Assembly: GCF_000252445.1 (NCBI RefSeq)
Contig: NC_017790.1
Location: forward strand, 2,861,087 to 2,925,086
DNA length: 64,000 nucleotides
Reading direction: 5' to 3'
From: Deinococcus gobiensis I-0
Lineage (GTDB): Bacteria > Deinococcota > Deinococci > Deinococcales > Deinococcaceae
In this document: one piece after another, positions 48,458 to 58,428 of the stretch
Position numbering within the stretch: the stretch's first letter is position 1
Layout of the letters: every line of letters starts with the position of its first letter
Notes under the pieces: generated by a model
What the model saw: only the letters and a program-made list of their open reading frames with translations
Told to the model about the DNA's origin: nothing
Database searches by the model: none
Made by a program: the position numbers and the translations under genes

Positions 48458-49582
48458 ATGTCTCCTCTGCGGCCTCTGGCCACCTGTCTGGCGCTGGGCG
48501 CGCTGCTCACCGGCTGCGCGCCGCTGCGGCCCGCCGTCTGGACCGTGGACGCCCGGCAGACCCGCGTCACGGCCTCGGGCGGGCGCATCCTGATCAATGG
48601 GCAGCCGTTTTTTCCTTTCGGCTTCTACCACGTCTCCTGGGCCGACCAGGGCACGCCCCAGATTCGCCTGAACGACCTGGACACCCTGGCCGACGCCGGC
48701 TTCAACGTCATGCTCACCGAGCCCGTGCGCGAGGCCGAGACCGAGATGCCCGCGCTGCTGGCCGAGGCGCACCGGCGCGGCGTGATGGTGCTGGCCCACG
48801 GCGTGCAGCCCCGGTTCGTGCGTGAACTGGCCGCCCAGCCCGCGCTGCTGGGCTTCACGCTCATGGACGACAGCAACTACAACAGCACGCCCCCGGCGGT
48901 GGCCGACCTCCAGGCGACCTATAAGGCGCTCGCCCCCGACAAGCTCACGGGCATCACCCTGGCGCTGGCGAACGACCGGCCCGAGAGCGGGTTTTTCGGG
49001 GTGTCGGACAGCGTCAGCAACATGAGCTATCCCATCGGCGGCACCGACGAGATCGCGGTGGTGTACGGCGTGATGCGCCAGACGGTCGAGCAGGCGGCGC
49101 GGCGCGGCGTGGTGCCGCTGGCGACCCTCCAGAGCTTCGCGTGGCCGGGCCAGCGCCGGCCCACCCCGGCCGAACTGCGCAACATGACCTACCAGGCGCT
49201 GCTGGCGGGGGTCAAGGGCGTCGTGTACTACTCGTACCGTTCGGGGGGCAACCGCGTGACCGACGACGCGCCCCTGTGGCAGGAGACCCGGACCCTGGCC
49301 GCCGAGGTGCGCCGGCTCTCGCCCACGCTGCTGAGCGGCGCGCGGCGCGAGCTGACCGCGCCGGCCCCCGGCCAGCCGGTCCGCGCCGCGCAGTTCAGCG
49401 GGCCGGGCGGGTCGTACCTGCTGGTGGTGAACACCACGCCCCGGCCGCAGGCGCTGCGGCTGGACCTGCCGCGCGTGCGCCGGCTGAACCCGCTGTTCGG
49501 CGCGGCCGACCCCGAGTTTCGGCGGGGCCAGCTCGGCGGCGTGCTGGGGGCACTGGAGGTCCGGGTCTTCGAAGTGCGCTGA
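48458..49582 (+). CDS. Glycoside-hydrolase-like TIM-barrel lipoprotein
   Basis: A 374-aa intact paralogue of the preceding gene. Signal peptide with lipobox (LLTGCAP), then 'FFPFGFYHVSWADQG', 'LLGFTLMDDSNYNSTP', 'VSNMSYPIGGTDEIAVVYG', 'LQSFAWPGQ' and 'ELRNMTYQALLAGVKGVVYYSY', shared nearly block for block. The double Asp of 'LMDDSN' may be catalytic. Surface-anchored, presumably acting on or modifying exopolysaccharide. Its own promoter carries a palindromic site. Confidence 0.78.
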   Translation: MSPLRPLATCLALGALLTGCAPLRPAVWTVDARQTRVTASGGRILINGQPFFPFGFYHVSWADQGTPQIRLNDLDTLADAGFNVMLTEPVREAETEMPALLAEAHRRGVMVLAHGVQPRFVRELAAQPALLGFTLMDDSNYNSTPPAVADLQATYKALAPDKLTGITLALANDRPESGFFGVSDSVSNMSYPIGGTDEIAVVYGVMRQTVEQAARRGVVPLATLQSFAWPGQRRPTPAELRNMTYQALLAGVKGVVYYSYRSGGNRVTDDAPLWQETRTLAAEVRRLSPTLLSGARRELTAPAPGQPVRAAQFSGPGGSYLLVVNTTPRPQALRLDLPRVRRLNPLFGAADPEFRRGQLGGVLGALEVRVFEVR

Positions 49583-49658
49583 GCGGGGCGGCCCTCTCGC
49601 GGGCAACTCTGGGCAAAGCATGAACCGGGACCGCGCAGGAAAGGGGCGTGCGGCGCAC

Positions 49659-49664
49659 TAGGCT
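49659..49664 (+). promoter_or_regulatory. Leaderless -10 box before the flippase mini-ORF
   Basis: TAGGCT, seven bases, ATG 49672, which opens an 11-codon ORF. Confidence 0.6.
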
Positions 49665-49671
49665 GGGGCCG

Positions 49672-49707
49672 ATGCCCGCCCTCCCGTTCCTGCCCGGCCG
49701 CCCCTGA
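49672..49707 (+). CDS. Leaderless 11-codon mini-ORF coupled to the flippase
   Basis: ATG 49672 encodes MPALPFLPGRP and stops at TGA 49705-49707, sharing its last A with the flippase ATG (TGATG). The flippase has no SD, so ribosomes loading on the leaderless mini-ORF could reach it by termination-reinitiation. Pro-rich coding may slow ribosomes. Confidence 0.5.
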   Translation: MPALPFLPGRP

Positions 49708-51014
49708 TGGCCGGCAATGCCGCCGCCCCGGCTCCCGCGCTGCGCACCGACGTGGTGTGGACCCTGGCCGGCAACCTGGTGTTCGCGGCGACGCAGTGGG
49801 CCATGCTGGTGGTCCTGGCGCGCCTGGGCAGCCCGGCCGACGTGGGGCGCTACACGCTGGGGCTGGCCGTGACCACCCCGGTCTTTCTGCTCCTGAGCCT
49901 GCAACTGCGCGGGGCGCAGGCCACCGAGCCGCCGGACAGCCCCTACCGCTTCGGGCACTACTTCACGCTGCGCACGCTGCTTGCGGGGCTGGCACTGGCG
50001 CTGTGCGCGGGTTGGGCGCTGCTGAGCGCCGGCCCCCAGGCGCAGGCGGGGCTGGCGGCCGTGACCGGCTGGCTGGCCCTCGCCAAGCTGTTCGACGGCC
50101 TGAGCGACGTGTGCTACGGCCACCTCCAGGCGGGCGGGCGGCTGACCGAGGTGGCGCGCTCGCTGATGCTGCGCGGAACGCTCTCGGCCCTGGGGCTGGC
50201 CGCCGCCTTCGCCCTGACGCGCGACGTGGGCTGGGCCGCCGCCGCCGTGGCCGGGGGCTACCTGGGGGGGCTGCTGCTGTACGACCTGCCGCGCACCCGC
50301 CCCGGCACCGGGCGCTGGTGGTGGCCCGAGTGGTCCCGGCTACGCGCCCTGGCCGCCCTGACCTGGCCGCTGGGGGTGGCGGTGGGCCTCATCGCCCTGA
50401 ACGCCAGCCTGCCGCGCTACTTCCTGGGCCGCGAGGCCGGACTGGAGGCCGTGGGCCTGTATTCGGCCCTGTCCTACGTGACGGTGGCGGGCAGCATGGT
50501 GGTCACGGCGCTGGGGCAGGCGGCCACCACACCGCTGGCCCGGCTGGCCGCGCAGGGCGACGCCCCCGGGTTCCGGGCGCTGCTGGGCCGGCTGCTGCTG
50601 CTGGGCGCGGCGCTGGGGGCGGCGGGGGTACTGGGCGCGCTGCTGCTGGGGCGCCCGCTGCTGGAGCTGCTGTACGGCCCCGCCTACGGCCGCGACGTGC
50701 CCCTGTTCGCCCTGCTGATGCTGGGGGCCGCGCCGGGCTACGTCGCCTCCTTCGCGGGCTTCGGCATGACGGCGCTGCGCGAGTTCGGGGCGCAGGTGCC
50801 CCTCTTTCTGGGCACCACGGCCACCCTGGCGCTCGCCTGCGCGCTGCTCGTGCCGGGCGGGGGGCTGGCAGGCGCGGCCTGGGCCACCGTGATCGGCGGC
50901 GCCGCGCAGCTGCTGGGCAGCCTGTGGATCGTCCGGCGGGCGTTGCGGCGCGGCCCCCCGGCCCCGGCGCAGGCCGCGCCGCCCTCGCCTACAGTAGAGG
51001 CCGCCCGTGACTGA
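49707..51014 (+). CDS. Wzx-like oligosaccharide flippase
   Basis: A 435-aa MATE/MOP-superfamily membrane protein with about 12 helices and the N-terminal pattern 'WTLAGNLVFAATQWAMLVVLARLGSPADVGRYTLGLA' (split). 'LSYVTVAGSMVVTALGQAATTPLARL' is the usual central segment. It moves lipid-linked repeat units across the membrane. It heads a tight operon: flippase, glycosyltransferase, polymerase-like protein, glycosyltransferase, with 4-20 base overlaps. Start coupled to the mini-ORF. Confidence 0.9.
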   Translation: MAGNAAAPAPALRTDVVWTLAGNLVFAATQWAMLVVLARLGSPADVGRYTLGLAVTTPVFLLLSLQLRGAQATEPPDSPYRFGHYFTLRTLLAGLALALCAGWALLSAGPQAQAGLAAVTGWLALAKLFDGLSDVCYGHLQAGGRLTEVARSLMLRGTLSALGLAAAFALTRDVGWAAAAVAGGYLGGLLLYDLPRTRPGTGRWWWPEWSRLRALAALTWPLGVAVGLIALNASLPRYFLGREAGLEAVGLYSALSYVTVAGSMVVTALGQAATTPLARLAAQGDAPGFRALLGRLLLLGAALGAAGVLGALLLGRPLLELLYGPAYGRDVPLFALLMLGAAPGYVASFAGFGMTALREFGAQVPLFLGTTATLALACALLVPGGGLAGAAWATVIGGAAQLLGSLWIVRRALRRGPPAPAQAAPPSPTVEAARD

Positions 51015-52155
51015 CTCTGCGCCCCCTGCCCCCCCGACCCCCGCCGCCGGGCGACCCCTGCGGGTGCTGCACGTCCTGAGCGCCATGAACCGGGGCGGCA
51101 TCGAAACCTGGCTCATGCAGGTGCTGCGCCGCCAGGACCCGGCGCGCGTCACCTTCGAGCTGCTGCTGTTCACGCCGGAGGGCGGCGCCTACGACCCCGA
51201 GCTGCGGGCGCTGGGAATCACCGTGCGCCGCTGCCCCTCGCCGCGCCGGGTCGGCGCGTTCCTGGGCTGCCTGTGGCGCACCCTGCGGGCCGGGCACTAC
51301 GACGTGGTCCACAGCCATGTCCACCACTTCAGCGGGGTCATCCTGTTCGTGGCGTGGCTGGCGGGCGTGCGCGGCCGCGTGGCCCACAGCCACCTGAACA
51401 CCGAGGGCCCCGACCGCGCCTCGGGCGCGCCCCGGCGGCTGTACCTGCGGGCCATGAAGGCGGCCATCGCGCGCGCGAGCAGCGAGGGGCTGGCCGTCAG
51501 CGACCAGGCGGCGGGCGCGCTGTTCGGGCCGCGCTGGCACACCCAGGAGCAGTGGCGCGTGCTGCCGCTGGGCCTGGACCCGGCGCCCTATACCCGGCCG
51601 ACCGACCACGCGGCCCTGCGCGCCTCGCTGGGGCTGGCCCCGGAAGCGCTGGTGCTGGGCCACATCGGCTGGTTCCGGCCCGCCAAGAACCATCCCTTCC
51701 TGCTGCGGGTCTTCGCCGAGGTGCTCGCCCGGCGCCCCGAGGCCCGACTGCTGCTCATCGGAGAGGGCGAACAGCAGGCCGAGGTGCAGGCCCTGGCGGG
51801 CGAGCTGGGGGTGCTGGACGCGGTCGTCTTCGCGGGCCCGCGCGACGACGTGCCGGCGCTGCTGCAAGTCATGGACGTGTTCGTCTTCCCCTCGCACATC
51901 GAGGGGCTAGGGCTGGCGCTGATCGAGGCGCAGATGGCCGGGCTGCCCTGCGTGACCGCCGACCACCTGCCGCCCGAGGCGTGGCTGCCCGGCGCCAGCG
52001 TCACGGCGCTGCCCCTCGCGGCGGGGGCAGCCGCCTGGGCGCAGGCCATCCTGGAGGTCGCCGGACAGCCCGCGCAGTTCCCTGCGCCGCATCCCTACGA
52101 CCTGACCCACTCGCTGCCGCTGCTGCTGGAGCGCTATGAGCACTATCGCCGCTGA
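51007..52155 (+). CDS. Glycosyltransferase family 1/4 (EpsF-like)
   Basis: GTG 51007 overlaps the flippase stop by 8 bases. The 382-aa GT-B enzyme has 'VLHVLSAMNRGGIETWLMQVL', 'DVVHSHVHHFSGVILF', 'ILPLGLDPAPY'-like hinge, 'GHIGWFRPAKNHPFLL' and 'IEGLGLALIEAQMAGLPCVTAD', as in EpsF and related exopolysaccharide transferases. Donor sugar unknown. Confidence 0.92.
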   Translation: MTDSAPPAPPTPAAGRPLRVLHVLSAMNRGGIETWLMQVLRRQDPARVTFELLLFTPEGGAYDPELRALGITVRRCPSPRRVGAFLGCLWRTLRAGHYDVVHSHVHHFSGVILFVAWLAGVRGRVAHSHLNTEGPDRASGAPRRLYLRAMKAAIARASSEGLAVSDQAAGALFGPRWHTQEQWRVLPLGLDPAPYTRPTDHAALRASLGLAPEALVLGHIGWFRPAKNHPFLLRVFAEVLARRPEARLLLIGEGEQQAEVQALAGELGVLDAVVFAGPRDDVPALLQVMDVFVFPSHIEGLGLALIEAQMAGLPCVTADHLPPEAWLPGASVTALPLAAGAAAWAQAILEVAGQPAQFPAPHPYDLTHSLPLLLERYEHYRR

Positions 52156-53461
52156 GGACCGCGCCCTCTCCCCCGCCCCGACCGGCACGGCGGCGCGGCT
52201 GCACGCGCTGACGGCCACGGGGCTGGGCCTCTTTCTGCTCACCCAGTGCTTCACGCTGCCGGTGCTGGCGCTGGGGCCGTCGTGGACCCTGTGGCAGACC
52301 CTGCCGGACCTGACGCTGTGGTTCACGGGGCTGTGCGCCGCGCTGTACCTCAAGCCGCAGGGCACGGCCGCGCAGCGCCAGCTGTGGTGGGGGCTGGTGG
52401 GACTGTTCGGCATGAGCGTGCTGGCGCTGGGCGTGCTGTTCATCTACGCCGACCCGCTGCTGGGCACCGAGCTGCGCTTCGGGGCCTTCTCGCTCTACCG
52501 GCTGGTGCAGGTGCTGCTGGTGTTTTGGGCGGCCTCGCGGCTGGAATACACGCCGCAGCTCCTGGCGCGCTGGCACCGGCTGGCGACCGTGGCCTTCGCC
52601 GTGACCTGCGGGGGCATCATCCTGACCACCTTCTCGGGCGAAGCCATCAAGTTCCTGGGCCGGCACCTCCCGCGCGGGCTGGGCGTCTCGGGGCCGTGGG
52701 AGGCCTACTACCTGTACCAGGAGCGCGGGCTGGGCTTCGTGGGCTTCAACCACGGCTACGCGGCCTTGCAGGTCATGCTGCTGGGGGCGCTCGTGCTGTA
52801 CCTGCGCCGCCGCCTGGGCCGGGGGGGCGGCGAGTGGGTGCTGCTGCTAGCCCTGGCCGCCAGCTTCCTGTGCAACTCGCGCGCGGGTCTGGCGGGCTGC
52901 GCGGTGTTCGTGGTGCTCGAACTGCTGCGCTTTCCGCTGCGCGCGGCCCTCACGGCGCTGGGCCTGAGCGTGGCCGGCCTGATCTCCTGGGGCTGGATCG
53001 CCCCGAACCTCACGTCCACGGCCGAGCGGCAGGCCACCATCCTCGACGCCTCCGACCCCGGCAACCTCGCCGGGCGCACCGACATCTGGCAGAGCATCTT
53101 CGGGGAGCTGCTGGGCGATCCCTACCGCCTGCTGGTCGGCTCCGGGCTGGGGTCGGCCGTCATCAACAAGGGCAACAACGCGCACAACATGGTGTTGCAG
53201 GTGCTGTTCGAGACTGGCGTGGTGGGGCTGGTGAACATGGGGGCCTTCTTCGCGCTGCTGCTCGCGCTGCTGCTGCGCGCCGGCCCACAGGCCCGGGTCA
53301 TCCTGAACGTCACCGCCGGCTTCCTGATCACCAGCCTCACCCAGGAAACCTTCTTTCCGAACGTCGGCTTCGGCAGCTTCCTGCCGCTGTACGCCCTGGT
53401 CATCGCCGTGGTGATGGGCAGCGGCGCGGCGGGCCGCGTCCCCCTGAGGAGGCCCGCATGA
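52136..53461 (+). CDS. O-antigen ligase/polymerase-like membrane protein
   Basis: A 441-aa protein with about 11-12 membrane helices and the large extracytoplasmic loop of the Wzy/WaaL superfamily before the last helices: 'AGRTDIWQSIFGELLGDPYRLLVGSGLGSAV' (split) with 'NAHNMVLQVLFETGVVGLV', the conserved H-N-x-x-L motif. It likely polymerises the repeat unit flipped by the preceding Wzx. Overlaps the upstream gene by 20 bases. Confidence 0.88.
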   Translation: MSTIAAEDRALSPAPTGTAARLHALTATGLGLFLLTQCFTLPVLALGPSWTLWQTLPDLTLWFTGLCAALYLKPQGTAAQRQLWWGLVGLFGMSVLALGVLFIYADPLLGTELRFGAFSLYRLVQVLLVFWAASRLEYTPQLLARWHRLATVAFAVTCGGIILTTFSGEAIKFLGRHLPRGLGVSGPWEAYYLYQERGLGFVGFNHGYAALQVMLLGALVLYLRRRLGRGGGEWVLLLALAASFLCNSRAGLAGCAVFVVLELLRFPLRAALTALGLSVAGLISWGWIAPNLTSTAERQATILDASDPGNLAGRTDIWQSIFGELLGDPYRLLVGSGLGSAVINKGNNAHNMVLQVLFETGVVGLVNMGAFFALLLALLLRAGPQARVILNVTAGFLITSLTQETFFPNVGFGSFLPLYALVIAVVMGSGAAGRVPLRRPA

Positions 53462-54624
53462 ACCTGACCGCCGTCCTGGAACAACGCTACGACCGCACCC
53501 CCGACGGCCGGGTCTGGACCCCCGGCCCCCACGGCGCCGAGTTCTGGGCGCGCTACCTGGAGGTGTTCGGGGCCGTGCGGGTGGTCGCCCGCGTGCGCGA
53601 CGTGCCGGAGGTAGGCGACCGGATGCGGCCCGCCGGGGGACCGGGCGTGAGCTTCGTGGCGGTGCCGCACTTCATCGGGCCGGCGCAGTACCTGCGGGTC
53701 AAGGGCCGGGTACGCCGCGCCATCGCCGCCGCCGTGCTGGACCCACAGGCCGGGGCCGTGCTGCTGCGCGTGCCCGGCACCCTGAGCAACGAGGCCTTCC
53801 GGGCCCTGGGCGACCGGCCCTTCGCCGCCGAGGTCGTGGGGGACCCCTACGCCTTGTTCGCGCCGCGCGTGTCGCGTCACCCCCTGCGGGCCTTTTTCCG
53901 GCAGATGTACACCCGGCAACTTCAGGCGCAGTGCCGCCGCGCGCGCGTGGTCGCCTACGTGACGCGGGAAGCCCTGCAGCGGCGCTACCCCTCGCCGGGC
54001 CGCATGTTCGGGCTGTCGGACGTGGACCTGCCGCCTCAGGCCTACGCCGCGCGGGGCCGGAGCTGGCACGCCGCGCCCCACGAGGCGGTCATGGTCTGCA
54101 CCCTCCAGTTTCCGTACAAGGGGGTGGACCTCGCCGTCTCGGCCCTGCCGCTGCTGCGCGCGCGCGGGCTGGACCTGCGGCTGCGCGTCGTCGGGGAGGG
54201 GGCCGAGCGCCCGGCCCTGGAAGCCCAGGCGAGCGCGCTGGAGGTCGCGGCGCAGGTCGAGTTCGTCGGGGCGGTGCCGGGCGGCGCGGGCGTGCGCGAG
54301 CAGCTCGACCGCGCCGACGTGTTCCTGATGCCCTCGTGGCAAGAAGGCCTGCCGCGCGCGATGGTCGAGGCGATGGCGCGCGGCCTGCCGGTGCTGGGGT
54401 CGGAGGTGGGCGGCATTCCCGAGCTGATCGGCCCCGGCGAGCGCTTTCCGACCGGCGACCCCACCGCCATCGCCGCCGCGCTGGAGGGGTTACTGGGTGA
54501 TCCCGGGCGCTACGAGGCCCTGGGCGAGCGCAACCTGGGGGTGGCCCACACCTACAGCAACGAGGCGCTGGGCGAAGTGCGCCGGGAGTTCTACCGGGCC
54601 GTGCGCGACCTCGCGGGCCACTGA
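53458..54624 (+). CDS. Glycosyltransferase family 4
   Basis: ATG 53458 follows GAGGAGG and overlaps the previous stop (ATGA). The 388-aa enzyme has 'CTLQFPYKGVDLAVSALPLL', 'LRVVGEGAERPALEAQA', and the C-domain 'LMPSWQEGLPRAMVEAMARGLPVLGSEVGGIPELI' (split) with the Glu of the donor site. Last gene of the operon, convergent with the BY-kinase gene. Confidence 0.92.
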   Translation: MNLTAVLEQRYDRTPDGRVWTPGPHGAEFWARYLEVFGAVRVVARVRDVPEVGDRMRPAGGPGVSFVAVPHFIGPAQYLRVKGRVRRAIAAAVLDPQAGAVLLRVPGTLSNEAFRALGDRPFAAEVVGDPYALFAPRVSRHPLRAFFRQMYTRQLQAQCRRARVVAYVTREALQRRYPSPGRMFGLSDVDLPPQAYAARGRSWHAAPHEAVMVCTLQFPYKGVDLAVSALPLLRARGLDLRLRVVGEGAERPALEAQASALEVAAQVEFVGAVPGGAGVREQLDRADVFLMPSWQEGLPRAMVEAMARGLPVLGSEVGGIPELIGPGERFPTGDPTAIAAALEGLLGDPGRYEALGERNLGVAHTYSNEALGEVRREFYRAVRDLAGH

Positions 54625-54638
54625 GCCGCAGCCGGGCT

Positions 54639-56225
54639 TCAGGGCCGGTCGAGTTCGAGCGGCGCGGCCTCGGGGCTTTCCGGGTCCATGTAGCGGCCGG
54701 GCGCGTAACCGTAGCCCACGTTGCCTGCCCGCTCCTTTTCCTTGTTCAGCACGATGCCCAGTACCTCGCTGCCGGCCGTCTGGGCGCTGCGCATGGCCCG
54801 CTCGACGAGTTCGAGCTCGCTGCCCAGCGCCGCGACCATCAGGACGCCGCCCAGCCGCGCCGAGAGTTCCAGGGCGCTCGCGGCCACCAGCACGGGCGGG
54901 GTATCCACCAGCACGTAGGCGTAGTCGTCGGCCAGCGAGGAGATGATCTCGTAGAGCTTCGCGGCGTCGTTGACCCCGCGCTCGGGAATGAGCAGGTCGG
55001 TCGCGCCCGATCCGGCCCCCGGCGTGAGGTCCTGGTACAGGGTCGCGCCGCCCACCGCCGTGGAGGTGAAGTGGGCGCGGGTGCGCTGCCACAGCCGGAA
55101 CTGCGTGGGCCGGTACAGGTCGGCGTCCACGATCAGGACCCGCAGGCCGCGAAGCGCGAAGCTCTGGGCCAGCGCGGCCGTGATGGTGCTCTTGCCCTCG
55201 CCGGGGCGGGCGCTGGACACCGCGAAGCGGGTGCGCCCCGCCGCGACCGACGCGAGGTTCACGCGCAGGAAGCCCACCTGTTCGTACAGCGCCCCGCCGC
55301 GCGTCTCGGCGAGCAGCTCGGTCTGGCCGTCCCGCAGCAGCGGCAGCACGCCCAGCAGCGGTTTGCCCAGCGGCGCGAGGTCGGCGGCCGAGTTCACGCG
55401 CTTGCGCAGGGCGTCGAGCACGATGGCGCCCAGCGCCAGGAAGAACAGCAGCGCCGCGAACACCAGCAGGGCGTCTCGCAGCGGCCGGGGCGAGACCGGC
55501 ACTTGGGGCGTCGAGGCCGGCGAGATCAGCGAGAGGGTCCCCCCCACCGCCGTGAGCAGCGCCGACACCTGCCCCAGCTTCTCCTGAAGGTCGCTGCGGG
55601 TCGTGAGCAACGACTGGGTTTCGATGGTGCCGGGCCGCGCGCCGAGCCGGGCGTCCACGTTGGCGAGCTGCTGGCGCAGGGTCTGCTGCGCGCGGGTGAT
55701 GTTCTGCGCGGCGCGCTCCTGGTCCCACAGCAGCAGGGCCTGCGCCGAGGCGTCCGCGAGGACCTGCGCGGCCTGTGGCGTGCGCGCGTGCGAACGCAGT
55801 TCATAGATGCCGGTCTGCTGCTGCGGGTCGATGCTGGCGAGCATCCGCACGAGCTGGTAGCGCCCCCCCGCCGCCTCGGCGCGCAGCTGCGCGGCCAGGG
55901 CCGTCTTTTCGGCCGCCGGCAGGGCCGAGCCACGCAGCTCGGAGAGGGTCAGGTCCAGCACCTTCTGGCTGCGCAGGGCGTTCTGCACCACGCTCTGCGG
56001 CAGCGGCGGGGTCGTGACCAGGGTCAGGCTCACCACGCTGTTGCCGGTCGAGCCGCTCAGGGCCGCCAGACTGGTCGAGGCCTCGTACTCGGCCGGCCGC
56101 AGCGACGACGCGCCGTAGGTCAGCGCCCCGCCCAGCAGCGCGCCCCCCAGGATGATCCATGCCGAACGGCGCAGCACGGAAAAATAGTGCTTGATGTCGA
56201 TGTCCTGGGGGGCGGGCGTGTCGAT
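54639..56225 (-). CDS. Wzz-type chain-length/BY-kinase (tyrosine autokinase)
   Basis: The only usual start is GTG 56177 (512 aa), but in-frame codons upstream read IDTPAPQDIDIKHYFSV, the conserved N-terminus of such proteins, and begin at ATC 56225 behind GAGAGG. An ATC start (528 aa) is therefore possible. Two membrane helices flank an extracytoplasmic Wzz domain. The kinase has Walker A 'SARPGEGKST', A' 'VLIVDADLYRP' and B 'YVLVDTPPVL'. The C-terminal Tyr cluster is short (YGYAPGRY). It controls polymer length by cyclic autophosphorylation. Confidence 0.88.
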   Translation of the reverse strand: MDTPAPQDIDIKHYFSVLRRSAWIILGGALLGGALTYGASSLRPAEYEASTSLAALSGSTGNSVVSLTLVTTPPLPQSVVQNALRSQKVLDLTLSELRGSALPAAEKTALAAQLRAEAAGGRYQLVRMLASIDPQQQTGIYELRSHARTPQAAQVLADASAQALLLWDQERAAQNITRAQQTLRQQLANVDARLGARPGTIETQSLLTTRSDLQEKLGQVSALLTAVGGTLSLISPASTPQVPVSPRPLRDALLVFAALLFFLALGAIVLDALRKRVNSAADLAPLGKPLLGVLPLLRDGQTELLAETRGGALYEQVGFLRVNLASVAAGRTRFAVSSARPGEGKSTITAALAQSFALRGLRVLIVDADLYRPTQFRLWQRTRAHFTSTAVGGATLYQDLTPGAGSGATDLLIPERGVNDAAKLYEIISSLADDYAYVLVDTPPVLVAASALELSARLGGVLMVAALGSELELVERAMRSAQTAGSEVLGIVLNKEKERAGNVGYGYAPGRYMDPESPEAAPLELDRP

Positions 56226-56299
56226 GGACCGGGTCCTCTCTTTGTCTGTGCGCGGATGGGGGCGGGGGGTGGGCGGCCGGACGAGGCCTGCCGGTCCCG

Positions 56300-56305
56300 A
56301 GACTA
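56300..56305 (-). promoter_or_regulatory. -10 box of the BY-kinase gene
   Basis: Minus-strand TAGTCT, about 75 bases before the ATC codon. Confidence 0.4.
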
Positions 56306-56396
56306 CACGGCGGCGCTCGGCGGCGGCTAGGGCGCGGGGGCGGGGCGGGGCGCGCGGACCCTGGCCGCATCTTCATGGTCGGGGGGCCAAGGCGAA

Positions 56397-56424
56397 GCCG
56401 CCGCCCCGGAGCGGAGGCGGCGGC
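56397..56424 (-). terminator. Hairpin after the 79-aa gene
   Basis: GCCGCCGCC pairs with GGCGGCGGC over ten bases. The minus-strand tail is T-poor (TTCGCCTTGG). Confidence 0.5.
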
Positions 56425-56441
56425 GCGGCCTGACAGGGGCC

Positions 56442-56681
56442 TCAGAACCAGCGGCGGGTCTTGGCGGCGGGCTTGCCGCCCAGGCGGCGCTGGGCCTGGT
56501 CCAGCACGAAGTCGAAGGCCTTGTCGCGCTTGCGGGCCTTGACGTACTTGCCGCGCCCGGCCTGCTGGCGGCGGCGCAGCATGCCGATCAGTTCGAGGGC
56601 GACCGGGGCGTAGACCAGAAGCTGGCGCAGGGTGCTGCTCTTCTTGCCGGAGTTCACGGTGCGGACACGGGGCGTCTTCAT
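56442..56681 (-). CDS. Conserved-looking basic hypothetical protein (79 aa)
   Basis: ATG 56681 with AGGAG one base upstream, an unusually close spacing. The product is strongly basic (KTPRVRTVNSGKKSSTLRQ), with one hydrophobic helix ('LLVYAPVALELIGML') and a Lys/Arg-rich second half ending KTRRWF. Could bind nucleic acid or the membrane face. No family recognised. A hairpin follows. Confidence 0.6.
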   Translation of the reverse strand: MKTPRVRTVNSGKKSSTLRQLLVYAPVALELIGMLRRRQQAGRGKYVKARKRDKAFDFVLDQAQRRLGGKPAAKTRRWF

Positions 56682-56758
56682 GCTCCTGAATACGCGGTTC
56701 GGGCGCGCGGAGTTGCGGGCAGAGGGCCGCGTCCGGGACGTGCGTGCCGCGCAGGCGC

Positions 56759-56764
56759 TACCCT
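56759..56764 (+). promoter_or_regulatory. Leaderless -10 box of the M20D amidohydrolase
   Basis: TACCCT, five bases, ATG 56770. Confidence 0.55.
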
Positions 56765-56769
56765 GGGGC

Positions 56770-57963
<1,194 letters not shown>

Positions 57964-57967
57964 CGCC

Positions 57968-58423
<456 letters not shown>

Positions 58424-58428
58424 GCGCC

